Positions 1 through 8,197 of a stretch of DNA of 56,741 nt are shown here, piece after piece (position 1 is the first letter of the stretch; each line of letters begins with the position of its first letter). A model generated the notes under the pieces. That model was not told the origin of the DNA. It worked only from the letters and a program-made list of their open reading frames with translations, and searched no databases. The position numbers were made by a program, and so were the translations under genes. The stretch comes from Alphaproteobacteria bacterium (lineage in GTDB: Bacteria > Pseudomonadota > Alphaproteobacteria > Rhizobiales > Beijerinckiaceae), in the NCBI GenBank assembly GCA_016869555.1, contig VGDY01000006.1:1-56741 (forward strand), in the 5' to 3' direction.

Positions 1-707
1 AGAATTGCGCGTCGGTGAGATGGGCGCCTTCCGGCCCCGCATAGACGAGGGCGCCGGAAGGCCGCGCGGAATTGTCGAGGAGCGCCTTGTTCCAGAAACT
101 CGCGGCGTTATGCGTGTCGAGCGCCACTTGCGCGGCGGCGAGCGGCGGAAAGCCGTAATAATCGTCGAGCGGGTTGAAGAATTTGATGTGCAGGATCGGT
201 TCGATCCCTTCGCCGCGCATCTCGTAGCGCGCTTCCTGTCCGAGCGCGCGATAGACGAACGCCGCCGGCCAGCCGTTGCGCCCCGCCTCGATGCTCATGC
301 GGTCGGGCCGCAGCGCGTAGAGTTCGCGCAGCTCCTCTTCGATCAGGACGGATTCGACATAGGCGTTGCCGTAAAGCAGCAGATTGGCGCAGATCGTCTC
401 GATGAAGGAGGCGCTGGTGTCGAGCGGATTGGGCCGCTCGATGAGAGAGATCAGCGGATGATCGATCGCCTCGTCGCGGCCCTCATAGATAAGCCAGGGC
501 ACCGAGGCGGCGGCTTCCGCCACCATGCGCACGCAGCGATGGCAGACGGCGTTGCGCTCATAGCCTTCGCGGGTCAGCACCGTCGAATTGCGCGCGCTCC
601 AATGCGGCTGTCCGAGCGCATGCATGGCGAGGAGCTTCGCCGCGCGCGAAGTTTTGGTTTCGCGCGCCGGCGCGAGAGCGCCGACGAGTCGCGAGAGCAG
701 TGAGGGC
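1..707 (-). CDS. Phage/GTA portal protein, 3' end outside window
   Basis: Reading the minus strand from an ATG at 707 gives 235 uninterrupted codons that run off the left edge. The protein begins MPSLLSRLVGAL and then shows the pattern of HK97-type portal proteins as found in gene transfer agents: an N-terminal stretch ending in an HWSARNSTVLTREGY-like segment, then NAVCHRCVRMVAEA, HPLISLIERPNPLD, LYGNAYVE, LRPDRMSI and ILHIKFFNPLDDYYG, and near the edge FWNKALLDNSARPSG. Portal proteins form the dodecameric ring at the capsid vertex through which DNA is packaged. It lies downstream of the terminase gene on the same strand, the usual packaging order, but a palindromic repeat separates the two. 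The family call is strong; whether it is a working GTA or a prophage remnant needs the sequence to the left. Confidence 0.85.
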
Positions 708-763
708 ATCGAATGTCCTTTGAAAGGAATGCGTCTCGTGGCGCGCTAAAGGTTTCGCGCGAA

Positions 764-900
764 CCCTCTCCCATCGGGAGAGGGTGGCCCTGCGAAGCGG
801 GGCCGGGTGAGGGGTGTCGCAATTGGTGATTTGATGAGAAAGTTCACGCCATATCCGACGCCGTAACCCCTCACCCTGACCCTTTCCCAAAGGGAGAGGG
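764..900. repeat. Palindromic intergenic repeat between terminase and portal genes
   Basis: The spacer holds two short hairpins, CCCTCTCCC/GGGAGAGGG at 764-784 and a related one ending at 900. They flank a longer inverted pair GGGTGAGGGGT (805-815) and ACCCCTCACCC (866-876), so the whole 137-bp stretch folds on itself. This is the look of the dispersed intergenic palindromes common in Rhizobiales genomes. Only one copy of this type is seen in the window, so dispersal is inferred. Confidence 0.7.
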
Positions 901-910
901 AATGTCGCGC

Positions 911-2317
911 CTACACCCTTCGCATGCGCGGCTCGGGCGCTTTCGGCGTCAAGGCGAGCGCGGTGATCGCCCAGACCAGCGCGTCGAGCCGGTCGGGACT
1001 TCGCCCGGACGAAAGTCCGTCGGCGGCGAAATCGCACATTTCATCTTCGAGCGCCGGAAAGGCGCCGACATGTTTGACGCGCCCCTGCTCATAAAGCTGC
1101 GCTGCCGGCGCGGCGCGCAAATATTTGCCGCGCGTCGCCCGCGTCATCGTCACCGGGACGGAAGGATCGGCTTCATTCAGCACGGCGCGGACCATCTCGC
1201 CGCCCTGATTGACCTCGGCGACAAGCGCGTCGGCGGAAAGCTTGTGATAGAGCGCGATCGCCGCGCGCGCCCATTGCGCCGGCCGCGCCGCCGACAGAGT
1301 CGCGTCGGCGAGAACGTAAAGCGCGCCGCTGTCTTCAATCCCTGCAGCGACGATCCCGCAATTGTCGGCGCGCTTTCCGGAGCTCGCCGGCGGATCGACC
1401 GCGACGACGATGCGCTTCAAGGGCGGCGCCTCATGGACTCGGGCGCGCTCCAGCATGTCGCGCGTCCACAGCGCGTCCTTGCGCTCGTCGAGAATCTCGC
1501 CGTCGAGCTCCTGACGGCCCAATCGCGTGCCGGCATATTGCGCGACGACGCTTTCGAGAAACGACGGCGCCAGATTGGCGGCGTTCTCGCGCGTCAAGGC
1601 GCGGGTCACGACGCTCAAAGGATGCGCGATCAGCTCTTTCAACAGCGGCAGCGGACGCGGCGTCGTCGTGACGAGCTGACGCGGCCAGTCGCCGAGACGC
1701 AGGCCGAATTGCAGCATGTCCCATGTCTCCCTGGCGTAGCGCCATTTGGCGAGTTCGTCGCACCAGGCGGCGTGAAACTGCGGCCCGCGCAGGCTTTCCG
1801 GATCTTCCGCCGAAAAGGCCTGCGCCACCGCGCCCGAGTCCCATACGACCCGCTTGCGCGTCGTCTCCCAGCGCGGCCGATCGCGTCGCCCATGCACGGC
1901 GAGAAGACCGGAGACGCCTTCGACCATCACCTCGCGAACGTCGGCCGCCGTCTCGCCGACGAGCGCGATGCGGCCGAGCGGCGCCAGCGAAAATTGCGCG
2001 CGGCCGAGCGCCAGCGCTTTGACCCATTCGGCGCCGGCGCGCGTCTTGCCGGCGCCGCGTCCGCCGAGGATCAGCCATGTGCGCCAGGGCGCGCCGGTCG
2101 CCGCCAAGAAAGGCGGCCATTGATCGCGCCGCGCGACGAATTCCCAATCGTCGAGCAGCCGCGCCAGTTCTCTTGCGCTCAGACCTTCGAGCGTCTCATT
2201 CAGCCGGCCCTGCGCCGCGCAGTCGTTCAAGCCGTCGAGCAAGCTCCGCGCGGAGTTCGGCCAATTGGCGTGGCGGCGCGTCGTCGCCGTATTCGCTTCC
2301 GGCTTCTTCGTCGTCAT
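911..2317 (-). CDS. Large terminase subunit (DNA-packaging ATPase), GTA-like
   Basis: A 468-residue protein with the two-domain layout of large terminases. The Walker A motif GGRGAGKTRAGAEW sits near residue 85 and is followed by an acidic segment LVGETAADVREVMVEG typical of alphaproteobacterial GTA terminases. The C-terminal half carries a nuclease-type region beginning VVAVDPPAS, with further acidic residues in LVAEVNQGGEMV and DRLDALVWAI. The enzyme translocates DNA into proheads and cuts it. The ORF start used (2317) gives a 122-bp overlap with the upstream gene; a TTG at the LLDGLND segment, or another internal start, would reduce this, so the N-terminus is uncertain. Upstream is an HTH gene, downstream the portal gene. 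Confidence 0.85.
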   Translation of the reverse strand: MTTKKPEANTATTRRHANWPNSARSLLDGLNDCAAQGRLNETLEGLSARELARLLDDWEFVARRDQWPPFLAATGAPWRTWLILGGRGAGKTRAGAEWVKALALGRAQFSLAPLGRIALVGETAADVREVMVEGVSGLLAVHGRRDRPRWETTRKRVVWDSGAVAQAFSAEDPESLRGPQFHAAWCDELAKWRYARETWDMLQFGLRLGDWPRQLVTTTPRPLPLLKELIAHPLSVVTRALTRENAANLAPSFLESVVAQYAGTRLGRQELDGEILDERKDALWTRDMLERARVHEAPPLKRIVVAVDPPASSGKRADNCGIVAAGIEDSGALYVLADATLSAARPAQWARAAIALYHKLSADALVAEVNQGGEMVRAVLNEADPSVPVTMTRATRGKYLRAAPAAQLYEQGRVKHVGAFPALEDEMCDFAADGLSSGRSPDRLDALVWAITALALTPKAPEPRMRRV

Positions 2318-2732
2318 CTTCTGCGTGGTTCTCGCGATCGTCGTTCTCGCGCCGCATGCGCTTCAATTCGGCGAGCGTCTTGACGAGGCTTGCGAGCGTG
2401 CGGGCGCTCGCCTCGATGGTCTTTGGCGCAGGTTTGGCGAGCGCCGCTTCGGCGCGGGCGAATTCCTGTTCGACGGCGTCTTCGAGCCGGGCGATGAGCC
2501 GGTTCGCGTCGCGCGGTTTTTTCGCGGACGGCGCGTCGTCTCCCGCCTTCTTGCGCGGCGCGCAGGCGGAGGCGCGCAGCGGCCAATTGTTGTTGACTCG
2601 ATATGTGTAGAACTGCGCCTGCGTCATGCCGAGCAGTTCGAGAATCTCGCCGATCGGCGTGACGCCCGAGTCATAGAGAAGCTTCGCCTGCGCGATTTTT
2701 TCATCGCCGGGCGGAACGGATTTGGCTCGCAT
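2196..2732 (-). CDS. HTH protein upstream of terminase, candidate small terminase subunit
   Basis: 178 residues starting MRAKSVPPGDEKIAQ. The ATG at 2732 is preceded by GGAG seven bases upstream, which is why I prefer it to an in-frame TTG at 2738. Residues 10-50 look like a helix-turn-helix (KLLYDSGVTPIGEILELLGMT). The rest is charged and helical, with an acidic patch near residue 140 (RRENDDRENHAEDDDEEAG). Position directly before the large terminase and an N-terminal DNA-binding helix pair suggest the small-terminase/gp1 role of recognising or handing over DNA, but this is inferred from context; I do not recognise a specific family. It overlaps the terminase reading frame. Confidence 0.65.
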   Translation of the reverse strand: MRAKSVPPGDEKIAQAKLLYDSGVTPIGEILELLGMTQAQFYTYRVNNNWPLRASACAPRKKAGDDAPSAKKPRDANRLIARLEDAVEQEFARAEAALAKPAPKTIEASARTLASLVKTLAELKRMRRENDDRENHAEDDDEEAGSEYGDDAPPRQLAELRAELARRLERLRGAGPAE

Positions 2733-2879
2733 CCACAAACTCCGAATGCGTAATTGTGCGTGTAAGCTGCCGCTGTCGGCGGCGGCGCTCGCTTTTTGAA
2801 ATTAGCGCTAGATTTCATCATTCCCGTAGGTATTAGAATCGGATAGCATTACGTCCAATTGCAGACACGGAGGTGTGTC

Positions 2880-3407
2880 GTGGGATTACATTATGAAAAT
2901 CTAGATGCTCTCACGAGATCGTATATGTTAGCTGAATGTGACTTCGGCGCTTTTTATGAAAGTCCGCGGCTCACTCAAGAAGGATTGCTTAATTGGCCCG
3001 GTTTAATGAGAGAGGCGTCGGACGCTCACAATGATGATTGGCTAGCAGCACAGATCGTCGGATATGGCTACATGAAAGGAGAAGAGGCGTACTCTCGAAA
3101 CGGAAAGTTATTTACACGCAGGATCAACATTCCTCATGCCGCTCAATAACTCGGTGAAGGCGAATTCAATAGGTTTTATATTCGCGCACTCTGTTCTCGC
3201 GCAATCGACAATGGCATTGAGAATCTGCTTGTTTACCGTGCGAGAGCGTCTGAACGACCGCGCCCCGAATCTGAAGCAAAAATCGGGATGCAAATCAGCC
3301 CTGATGAGCTAAGAGAAGCCCTGCGCAAGAATGACTTTGTGACGATTGAAGACGCGCTGGCTGTCCCTGGAGGGCCGAATTCCGGCCTCAGCGTGAAACT
3401 CACTTAG
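2880..3407 (+). pseudogene. Gene of unknown function broken by an in-frame TAA
   Basis: A GTG at 2880 with GGAGG five bases upstream opens a frame that reads 89 codons to a TAA at 3147-3149. The same frame then continues without another stop for 86 more codons to a TAG at 3407. Both halves look protein-like: the first ends YSRNGKLFTRRINIPHAAQ, the second continues LGEGEFNRFYIRALCSRAI and ends LAVPGGPNSGLSVKL. No frame change is needed to join them, so the simplest reading is one ancestral protein of about 175 residues with a single nonsense change. I do not recognise a function. The gene is in the AT-rich island and its end overlaps the convergent small gene by 8 bp. Confidence 0.65.
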
Positions 3408-3621
3408 GATGATGACTCCAGAAGCCCCTGACTAGAAAGTTGTCTTCATTTAGCGCGTACTGCTCCCATTGTTCCGCATCACATGCGCGCCAATTCAGAT
3501 CGATGGAGCGAACGTACCCTCCTTCGATCACCAAGCCGTACTCTCGAGAAAGTCGGTCCAGAGCAAGTGTAAACGGGCTCATTCGGCGATGCCGCTTGAG
3601 TGGGTCAATCTCGTTTGTCAT
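3400..3621 (-). CDS. Small hypothetical protein in AT-rich island
   Basis: 73 residues from an ATG at 3621, which has GGAGAA nine bases upstream; the open frame extends further but no other start has a ribosome-binding site. The protein (MTNEIDPLKRHRRMSPF..., ending VRGFWSHHPK) has no signal peptide or membrane segment and two tryptophan-rich patches (LNWRACDAEQWEQY, FWSHH). I do not recognise a family. It is convergent with the broken gene before it, and its base composition is clearly lower in GC than the flanking chromosome, consistent with transfer. Confidence 0.5.
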   Translation of the reverse strand: MTNEIDPLKRHRRMSPFTLALDRLSREYGLVIEGGYVRSIDLNWRACDAEQWEQYALNEDNFLVRGFWSHHPK

Positions 3622-3868
3622 GCGTGTTTTTTCTCCGGCCGTGACAGCGCTATTCGCTAGTGCCGTGGAGAGGTAGAGCAACGTGCGAGGCAGATCGTAA
3701 ACAACAAAAGCATGGGGCAATATTGGGATATGGCGAAGTGACCGCTCATGGAGCCGCATACGCAATGGTTGAACAAGATGGTGCGTATTTTGGTGCGGGG
3801 AGGTTTATGCTTATAATTCGAGGCAAATCGAGCGTGCAATTGTAGCGGCGATTAACGCGAAGGATATG

Positions 3869-3893
3869 GCAAGGCCGCTGGTTGCGGCCTTGC
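3869..3893. terminator. Strong hairpin just past the antitoxin gene
   Basis: A perfect 10-bp stem GCAAGGCCGC / GCGGCCTTGC with a TGGTT loop, one base past the antitoxin stop codon on the minus strand. It lacks a clear T-tract on either side, so it may be a weak terminator or an mRNA-stabilising 3' hairpin rather than a full intrinsic terminator. Confidence 0.5.
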
Positions 3894-3894
3894 G

Positions 3895-4347
3895 TTACGC
3901 GGCCATCTTTGGTCGGTAATTTGATGGGTCTGACCCATCTATCACGATAGGCGGAGTTTCAGCGCTAGGCTTGCACCATCCGGCTATTTCTTTCACGTCG
4001 GTGTCGTCTGGCAGGCCCAGTTTCTGGATGGCGAGTAGTCTCAGGACAGCTTCTGCGTTTCCGTCTATCTCAACCTCCTCACGCTCCCACCGGCTGATTG
4101 CCAGTGCTTCACGGTGTAGAACATCCGCTAGTTCGGACTGCGTCATCCCCATTTCGGTGCGCAGGAATCGTAGCTCGCTACCGTTCATGCTCGAACGGCG
4201 GTTTACGATTCCGTGCGCGATGGCCTTATGGAGTCCATTGATATTGGGGATCATCACGCATTCTTCGCCGGCATCATCTTTGAGGAAGTTGACTCCCTCA
4301 ATAATGACGTTGTCCAGCCCGCTATCAGTGTAACGGAAGATACTCAT
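3895..4347 (-). CDS. XRE/MqsA-like antitoxin of a type II TA pair
   Basis: 150 residues from the ATG at 4347, chosen because GGGAG lies eight bases upstream and the family usually starts near MSxFxYTDSGLDNV. An upstream in-frame ATG at 4416 forms TAATG with the toxin stop and could give a 173-residue form through translational coupling. Residues about 5-55 form the N-terminal domain seen in this MqsA-like antitoxin group; about 56-110 hold a Xre-type helix-turn-helix (LRFLRTEMGMTQSELADVL, then ALAISRWERE). Such antitoxins bind the toxin and repress their own promoter. It follows a DUF4258 gene on the same strand, the recurring partner for this group. Confidence 0.75.
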   Translation of the reverse strand: MSIFRYTDSGLDNVIIEGVNFLKDDAGEECVMIPNINGLHKAIAHGIVNRRSSMNGSELRFLRTEMGMTQSELADVLHREALAISRWEREEVEIDGNAEAVLRLLAIQKLGLPDDTDVKEIAGWCKPSAETPPIVIDGSDPSNYRPKMAA

Positions 4348-4415
4348 ATTGCGTGCTCCCAAGGTGTCATACAGGTGACCAAATGGACAGGTTTTCCCAT
4401 CCAAAAAATGCGCCA

Positions 4416-4763
4416 TTAATCCACCCACATCACAGTGACGACTTTTATGGTGCATCTGTCAGCGTCGGGAAGTGCGACAACACGCACGGTCCGACTCCCA
4501 GAATTGGGAGAACGGGTCTGGGTTCTATATTTAAAGCAGCCCGACCGCGTTGACTCTTGAGCTTCATCGTAAACAAACCCATGCTTGAGTACGTACAAAA
4601 CGTCGCTGATTATCAGCTTCCTCTCCGCCATTTGCTCGCGAGCATGTGTTGTCAATATAAGATCAAGGCATTCGCTTTTCGCGATTGCTCTGATCGTATT
4701 TGTCGCATCTGCTGGGGACCATGGTTGCGGCTTCGAAATCACCTTGATCACGTTAGCAGCCAT
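4416..4763 (-). CDS. DUF4258-family probable toxin
   Basis: 115 residues from the ATG at 4763 (MAANVIKVISK). The core THAREQMAERKLIISDVLY, then LKHGFVYDE, then RTVRVVALPDADRCTIKVVTV and a final MWVD, matches the DUF4258 family of small RelE/MqsR-like proteins that occur beside HTH antitoxins. The open frame extends to 4892, but the extra residues would start upstream of the promoter at 4800-4828, which excludes them if that promoter is used. The stop codon overlaps an ATG of the next frame by one base (TAATG). Toxicity and target are inferred from the family arrangement only. Confidence 0.7.
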   Translation of the reverse strand: MAANVIKVISKPQPWSPADATNTIRAIAKSECLDLILTTHAREQMAERKLIISDVLYVLKHGFVYDEAQESTRSGCFKYRTQTRSPNSGSRTVRVVALPDADRCTIKVVTVMWVD

Positions 4764-4790
4764 TCTGGCCCCGCTCGGGTAAGATGAACG

Positions 4791-4828
4791 CTTATCATAA
4801 TGATAAGTTCCATGCCAAGACGATTCAA
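4791..4828 (-). promoter_or_regulatory. TA promoter with a perfect palindrome over the -10
   Basis: On the minus strand TTGAAT (4828-4823), a 17-bp spacer and TATCAT (4805-4800) form a good sigma-70-like promoter 37 bp before the toxin start. The -10 lies inside a perfect 17-bp palindrome, half-site CTTATCAT around a central A (4791-4807). A dyad over the -10 is where an autorepressing antitoxin would bind. Confidence 0.65.
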
Positions 4829-5288
4829 TAGGCATTGGTAAATTTCGGCGCAGTATGTTGCTCATGTGCAACATCCGCGATGATAAAATCATGTATTAAC
4901 AAATAGTTAAACGAGTAGTGCGATTGTGCGCTAGGGCCGCGTGCTCGAAACAGCCCATTGGGGCTAACACCATGCCGTTTTCCAGCACTTTTTTTTGATC
5001 CAAAACCAAACAAGGCACATCGTTTCTGCCCAGTATTCCTATGGCTTCACCTATACCGAGGTGTTGGGCATGACAGGCGTTGAACAGTTCGGAACGCTGT
5101 CTTAAAAAAGCGATCCCCTCGGCGGCAAGGCGCGAGGGGATCGAGAAGGCGCGGAGAGACAGGGAGGAGGGGACGCCGCGCCGGTAAACTCATTCGCGCC
5201 GCTCAAGCGCAATTTTGGAGCATGGCGGTTTTCTATAGGACTAACGTCCGGCTGTCAAGGAATATATTCCAGATGCGGAAAATGTCCC
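4829..5288. other. Gene-free stretch, end of AT-rich island
   Basis: No convincing coding region. The left part is AT-rich leader DNA upstream of the TA promoter; composition rises back to the chromosomal level after about 5100. The stretch contains the terminator of the YcgN-like gene at 5104-5143 and otherwise nothing I can name. Short open frames here lack ribosome-binding sites and coding-like composition. Confidence 0.6.
5104..5143 (-). terminator. Intrinsic terminator of the YcgN-like gene
   Basis: A perfect 11-bp stem CGATCCCCTCG / CGAGGGGATCG (5111-5121 and 5133-5143) is followed on the minus strand by a run of six T after a single C. It lies about 145 bp past the stop of the minus-strand gene at 5289. 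Confidence 0.8.
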
Positions 5289-5801
5289 TCACCACCGCGC
5301 CTTCTTCGGCCAGCGCTTGGGCCACAGCCGGATAAAATCCGGCAGATCGTCGGTGTCGACATCGTCCTCGCCCGCTTCGATCCGGCCGCGGGCCGAGACG
5401 CCGGCGCAATGGACGCTCTTCGGATCGCCGGAGATCAGCGGATGCCAGGGCGGCAGCGGCTTACCCTGAAAGCGCAGGAGATAGGCGCAGGTCGGCGGCA
5501 GCCAGCGAATATCCTTGAGCTTTTCAAGCGTTAGCCGCACGCAGTCGGGCACGTAGCGACGCCGGCGCGGATAGTCGCCGCAGCGGCAGCTCTCCTGGTC
5601 GAGCAATTTGCAGGCGACGCTCGTGTGATAAATCGCGCCGGTGTCCTCGTCTTCGAGCTTGACGAGGCAGCAGCGCCCGCACCCGTCGCAGAGCTGCTCC
5701 CATTCGGCGCGGGTCAATTCCGCCAGCGGCTTTTCCCAGAACGGCGACTCGATCCGCGCCGGCGCGGCCGGCAGGGCATTTTCGCCTTTTTTTAACGCCA
5801 T
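5289..5801 (-). CDS. YcgN-family cysteine cluster protein (UPF0260)
   Basis: 170 residues from the ATG at 5801 ([13 protein letters not shown]); longer starts are possible but lie outside the conserved region. The family signature is clear: [21 protein letters not shown] followed by [14 protein letters not shown], then [25 protein letters not shown] and PPTCAYL. The conserved cysteines suggest metal or Fe-S binding, but no enzymatic role is established for the family. It is divergent from the penicillin-binding protein gene, with a 142-bp shared upstream region, and ends at a strong terminator. Confidence 0.88.
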   Translation of the reverse strand: MALKKGENALPAAPARIESPFWEKPLAELTRAEWEQLCDGCGRCCLVKLEDEDTGAIYHTSVACKLLDQESCRCGDYPRRRRYVPDCVRLTLEKLKDIRWLPPTCAYLLRFQGKPLPPWHPLISGDPKSVHCAGVSARGRIEAGEDDVDTDDLPDFIRLWPKRWPKKARW

Positions 5802-5943
5802 TCTTCTCTTTCGGCTTGCCGCATTGCGCGCTGGAAACCATAACGGCATGTGGGTCGCGCGGACTGTCGTCAAGATGGCTTAAAAAGTGTTAAAGTCCAC
5901 GTAGCGCCGGTAAGTATGATCGGCGTGAGGGAGCATTCGAGCT

Positions 5944-8181
5944 GTGTTGAAGCGTTTCCAGGCTTCCGCTTTCGTCAAGCGTGTCAAGCGCATCCTGCTC
6001 GGGTTCGACGCGCTGATCGACTCCGCCATGTATCAGAGCGGGCGGCGGGCCCGCGAGCGCTATGAGGATTTCTCGACCTTCATGGAGCGCTTCCACGTCT
6101 CGGGCGTCGCCCGGGTCGGGGTGGAGCTGTCCTGCGAGGCGCTGACTCTCGGCCTCGGCGCCGGGATCGTCGCCATGGCGCTGGCCTCCTCGGCCTTTCA
6201 GATGACCAGCGACGAGAACTGGCTCAAGCAGACCGATCTCGCCGTCACCTTCCTCGACCGCTACGGCGCGGATGTCGGCCAGCGCGGCATCAAACATGAC
6301 GACGCCGTGCCGCTCGAACAATATCCCGACTATCTGATCAAGGCGGTGCTGGCGACGGAAGACCGCCGCTTCTATGAGCATTTCGGCATCGACGTGATCG
6401 GCACGCTGCGGGCGCTGACCGTCAATGCGCGTTCGTCAGGGGTGGTGCAGGGCGGCTCTTCGATCACCCAGCAGCTCGCCAAGAATCTTTTCCTCTCTAA
6501 CGAGCGCACCATCACCCGCAAGATCAACGAGGCCTTTCTGGCGCTTTGGCTCGAGCACCATCTGACCAAGCGCGAAATCCTCAAACTCTATCTCGACCGC
6601 GTCTATATGGGCGGCGGCGCCTTCGGCATTCAGGCGGCGGCCGAATTCTATTTCGGCAAGTCGGTCAAGGACGTGACGCTCGCCGAAGCGGCGATGCTCG
6701 CCGGTCTGTTCAAGGCGCCGACGAAATACGCGCCGCATGTCAATCTGCCGGCGGCCCGCGCCCGCGCCAATGACGTGCTGAACAATCTCGTCGTCTCGGG
6801 CCTGATGACCGAAAGCCAGATCATCGCCGCGCTGCGCAATCCGGCGACGCCGATCGACCGGGCGCGCGAGACGAGCCCCGACTGGTATCTCGACTACGCC
6901 TACAGCGAAATCCGCAGGCTCGCTCAGGAGGGCAAGCTCGGCGACACTCGCGTGCTCAGCGTGCGCACCGCGCTCGACTCCAACGTCCAGCGGCGCGCCG
7001 AAGAAGTCGTCGAGACCAATCTGCGCGAGCAGGGCCGCAGCTTCCGCGCCAAGCAGAGCGCGGCGGTGGTGATGGAGCCGGACGGCGCGGTTCGCGCCAT
7101 CGTCGGCGGGCGGGACTATGGCGCGAGCCAGTTCAACCGCGCGACCGACGCCGCGCGCCAGCCGGGCTCCTCCTTCAAGCCCTATGTCTATCTGACCGCG
7201 CTGATGAGCGGCAAATACAAGCCGACGACCATCGTCACCGACCGGCCGACCTGCATCGGTAATTATTGCGTCCATAATTACAGCGGCGGCTACGCCGGCT
7301 CCATGCCGCTCGCCATGGCGTTGGCGAAATCCTTGAACACAATCGCCATCCAATTGTCGCAGGCGATCGGCAATGGCGATTCGCGGATCGGCCGCGCCAA
7401 AATCATCGACACCTGCCGGCGTCTCGGCATCACTACGCCGCTTGAGGATACGCCGTCGCTGCCGGTCGGCCAGAGCGACGTCATTCCGCTCGAACATTCG
7501 GCCGCTTACGCCGCCTTCGTCAACGGCGGAAAGAAGGTCACGCCCTACGCCGCCGTCGAAATCCGCAACCGCCAGGGCGATCTGCTCTATCGCCACGACC
7601 GCGACGCGCCGCCGCAAAAGCAGGCGGTGCCCTACGACAAGGTCGTCGAACTCGCCGGCATGATGAAGAAGGTCGTCGAGGAAGGCACCGGCAAACGCGC
7701 CCAGCTGGGCCAGGGCATCGACGTCATCGGCAAGACCGGCACCACGAACGGCTACAAGGACGCTTGGTTCTGCGGCTTTTCCGGCACGATGGGCGGCTGC
7801 GTCTGGTACGGCAATGACGACAATGCGCCGATGAACAACATGACCGGCGGCACGCTGCCGGCCGGCACCTGGCATGACATCATGGCCTATGCGCATCAGG
7901 GCGCGACCTTGAAGCCGATCGTCGGATTGCGGCCTGATCCCAAAGGCGCGACGGCCGCCGCCAACGCCAATGTGGTGAAACCCGTCGAACTCGGCGCCCC
8001 GCAGCGGCCCGCGACCTTGTCGAAGAGCGCGATCCAGGCGCTCGAATCGATACAGATGAAGATCAAGGCGGTCGGCGGCGACAAGCAGAGCGCGCTCGAG
8101 GCGCCCGAACCCGTTGCGTCGGGCGCCGCGCCGCAGGCGCTGCGCGAAAGCCACGCAGCCGACGGCGGCGTCATCAGATAG
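5944..8181 (+). CDS. Class A penicillin-binding protein (glycosyltransferase/transpeptidase)
   Basis: 745 residues from a GTG at 5944. A cytoplasmic N-terminus and one membrane segment (about residues 65-88) precede a family 51 glycosyltransferase domain with ATEDRRFYEHFGID and QGGSSITQQLAKNLF, then a transpeptidase domain with the catalytic SSFK tetrad (about residue 409), SLN (about 463) and KTGTTNGYKDAWF (about 597). It polymerises and cross-links peptidoglycan in the periplasm. The C-terminal 80 residues are Ala/Pro-rich without a recognisable domain. It resembles the PBP1A-like proteins of Rhizobiales in size and order. The next gene starts 17 bp downstream and may be cotranscribed. Confidence 0.92.
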   Translation: MLKRFQASAFVKRVKRILLGFDALIDSAMYQSGRRARERYEDFSTFMERFHVSGVARVGVELSCEALTLGLGAGIVAMALASSAFQMTSDENWLKQTDLAVTFLDRYGADVGQRGIKHDDAVPLEQYPDYLIKAVLATEDRRFYEHFGIDVIGTLRALTVNARSSGVVQGGSSITQQLAKNLFLSNERTITRKINEAFLALWLEHHLTKREILKLYLDRVYMGGGAFGIQAAAEFYFGKSVKDVTLAEAAMLAGLFKAPTKYAPHVNLPAARARANDVLNNLVVSGLMTESQIIAALRNPATPIDRARETSPDWYLDYAYSEIRRLAQEGKLGDTRVLSVRTALDSNVQRRAEEVVETNLREQGRSFRAKQSAAVVMEPDGAVRAIVGGRDYGASQFNRATDAARQPGSSFKPYVYLTALMSGKYKPTTIVTDRPTCIGNYCVHNYSGGYAGSMPLAMALAKSLNTIAIQLSQAIGNGDSRIGRAKIIDTCRRLGITTPLEDTPSLPVGQSDVIPLEHSAAYAAFVNGGKKVTPYAAVEIRNRQGDLLYRHDRDAPPQKQAVPYDKVVELAGMMKKVVEEGTGKRAQLGQGIDVIGKTGTTNGYKDAWFCGFSGTMGGCVWYGNDDNAPMNNMTGGTLPAGTWHDIMAYAHQGATLKPIVGLRPDPKGATAAANANVVKPVELGAPQRPATLSKSAIQALESIQMKIKAVGGDKQSALEAPEPVASGAAPQALRESHAADGGVIR

Positions 8182-8197
8182 CGGCGGGAGCGCTTCC

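Noticed and set aside
3147-3152. Programmed readthrough of the TAA
   Set aside because: The context after the stop does not match known readthrough signals (such as CARYYA), and a plain nonsense mutation is simpler.
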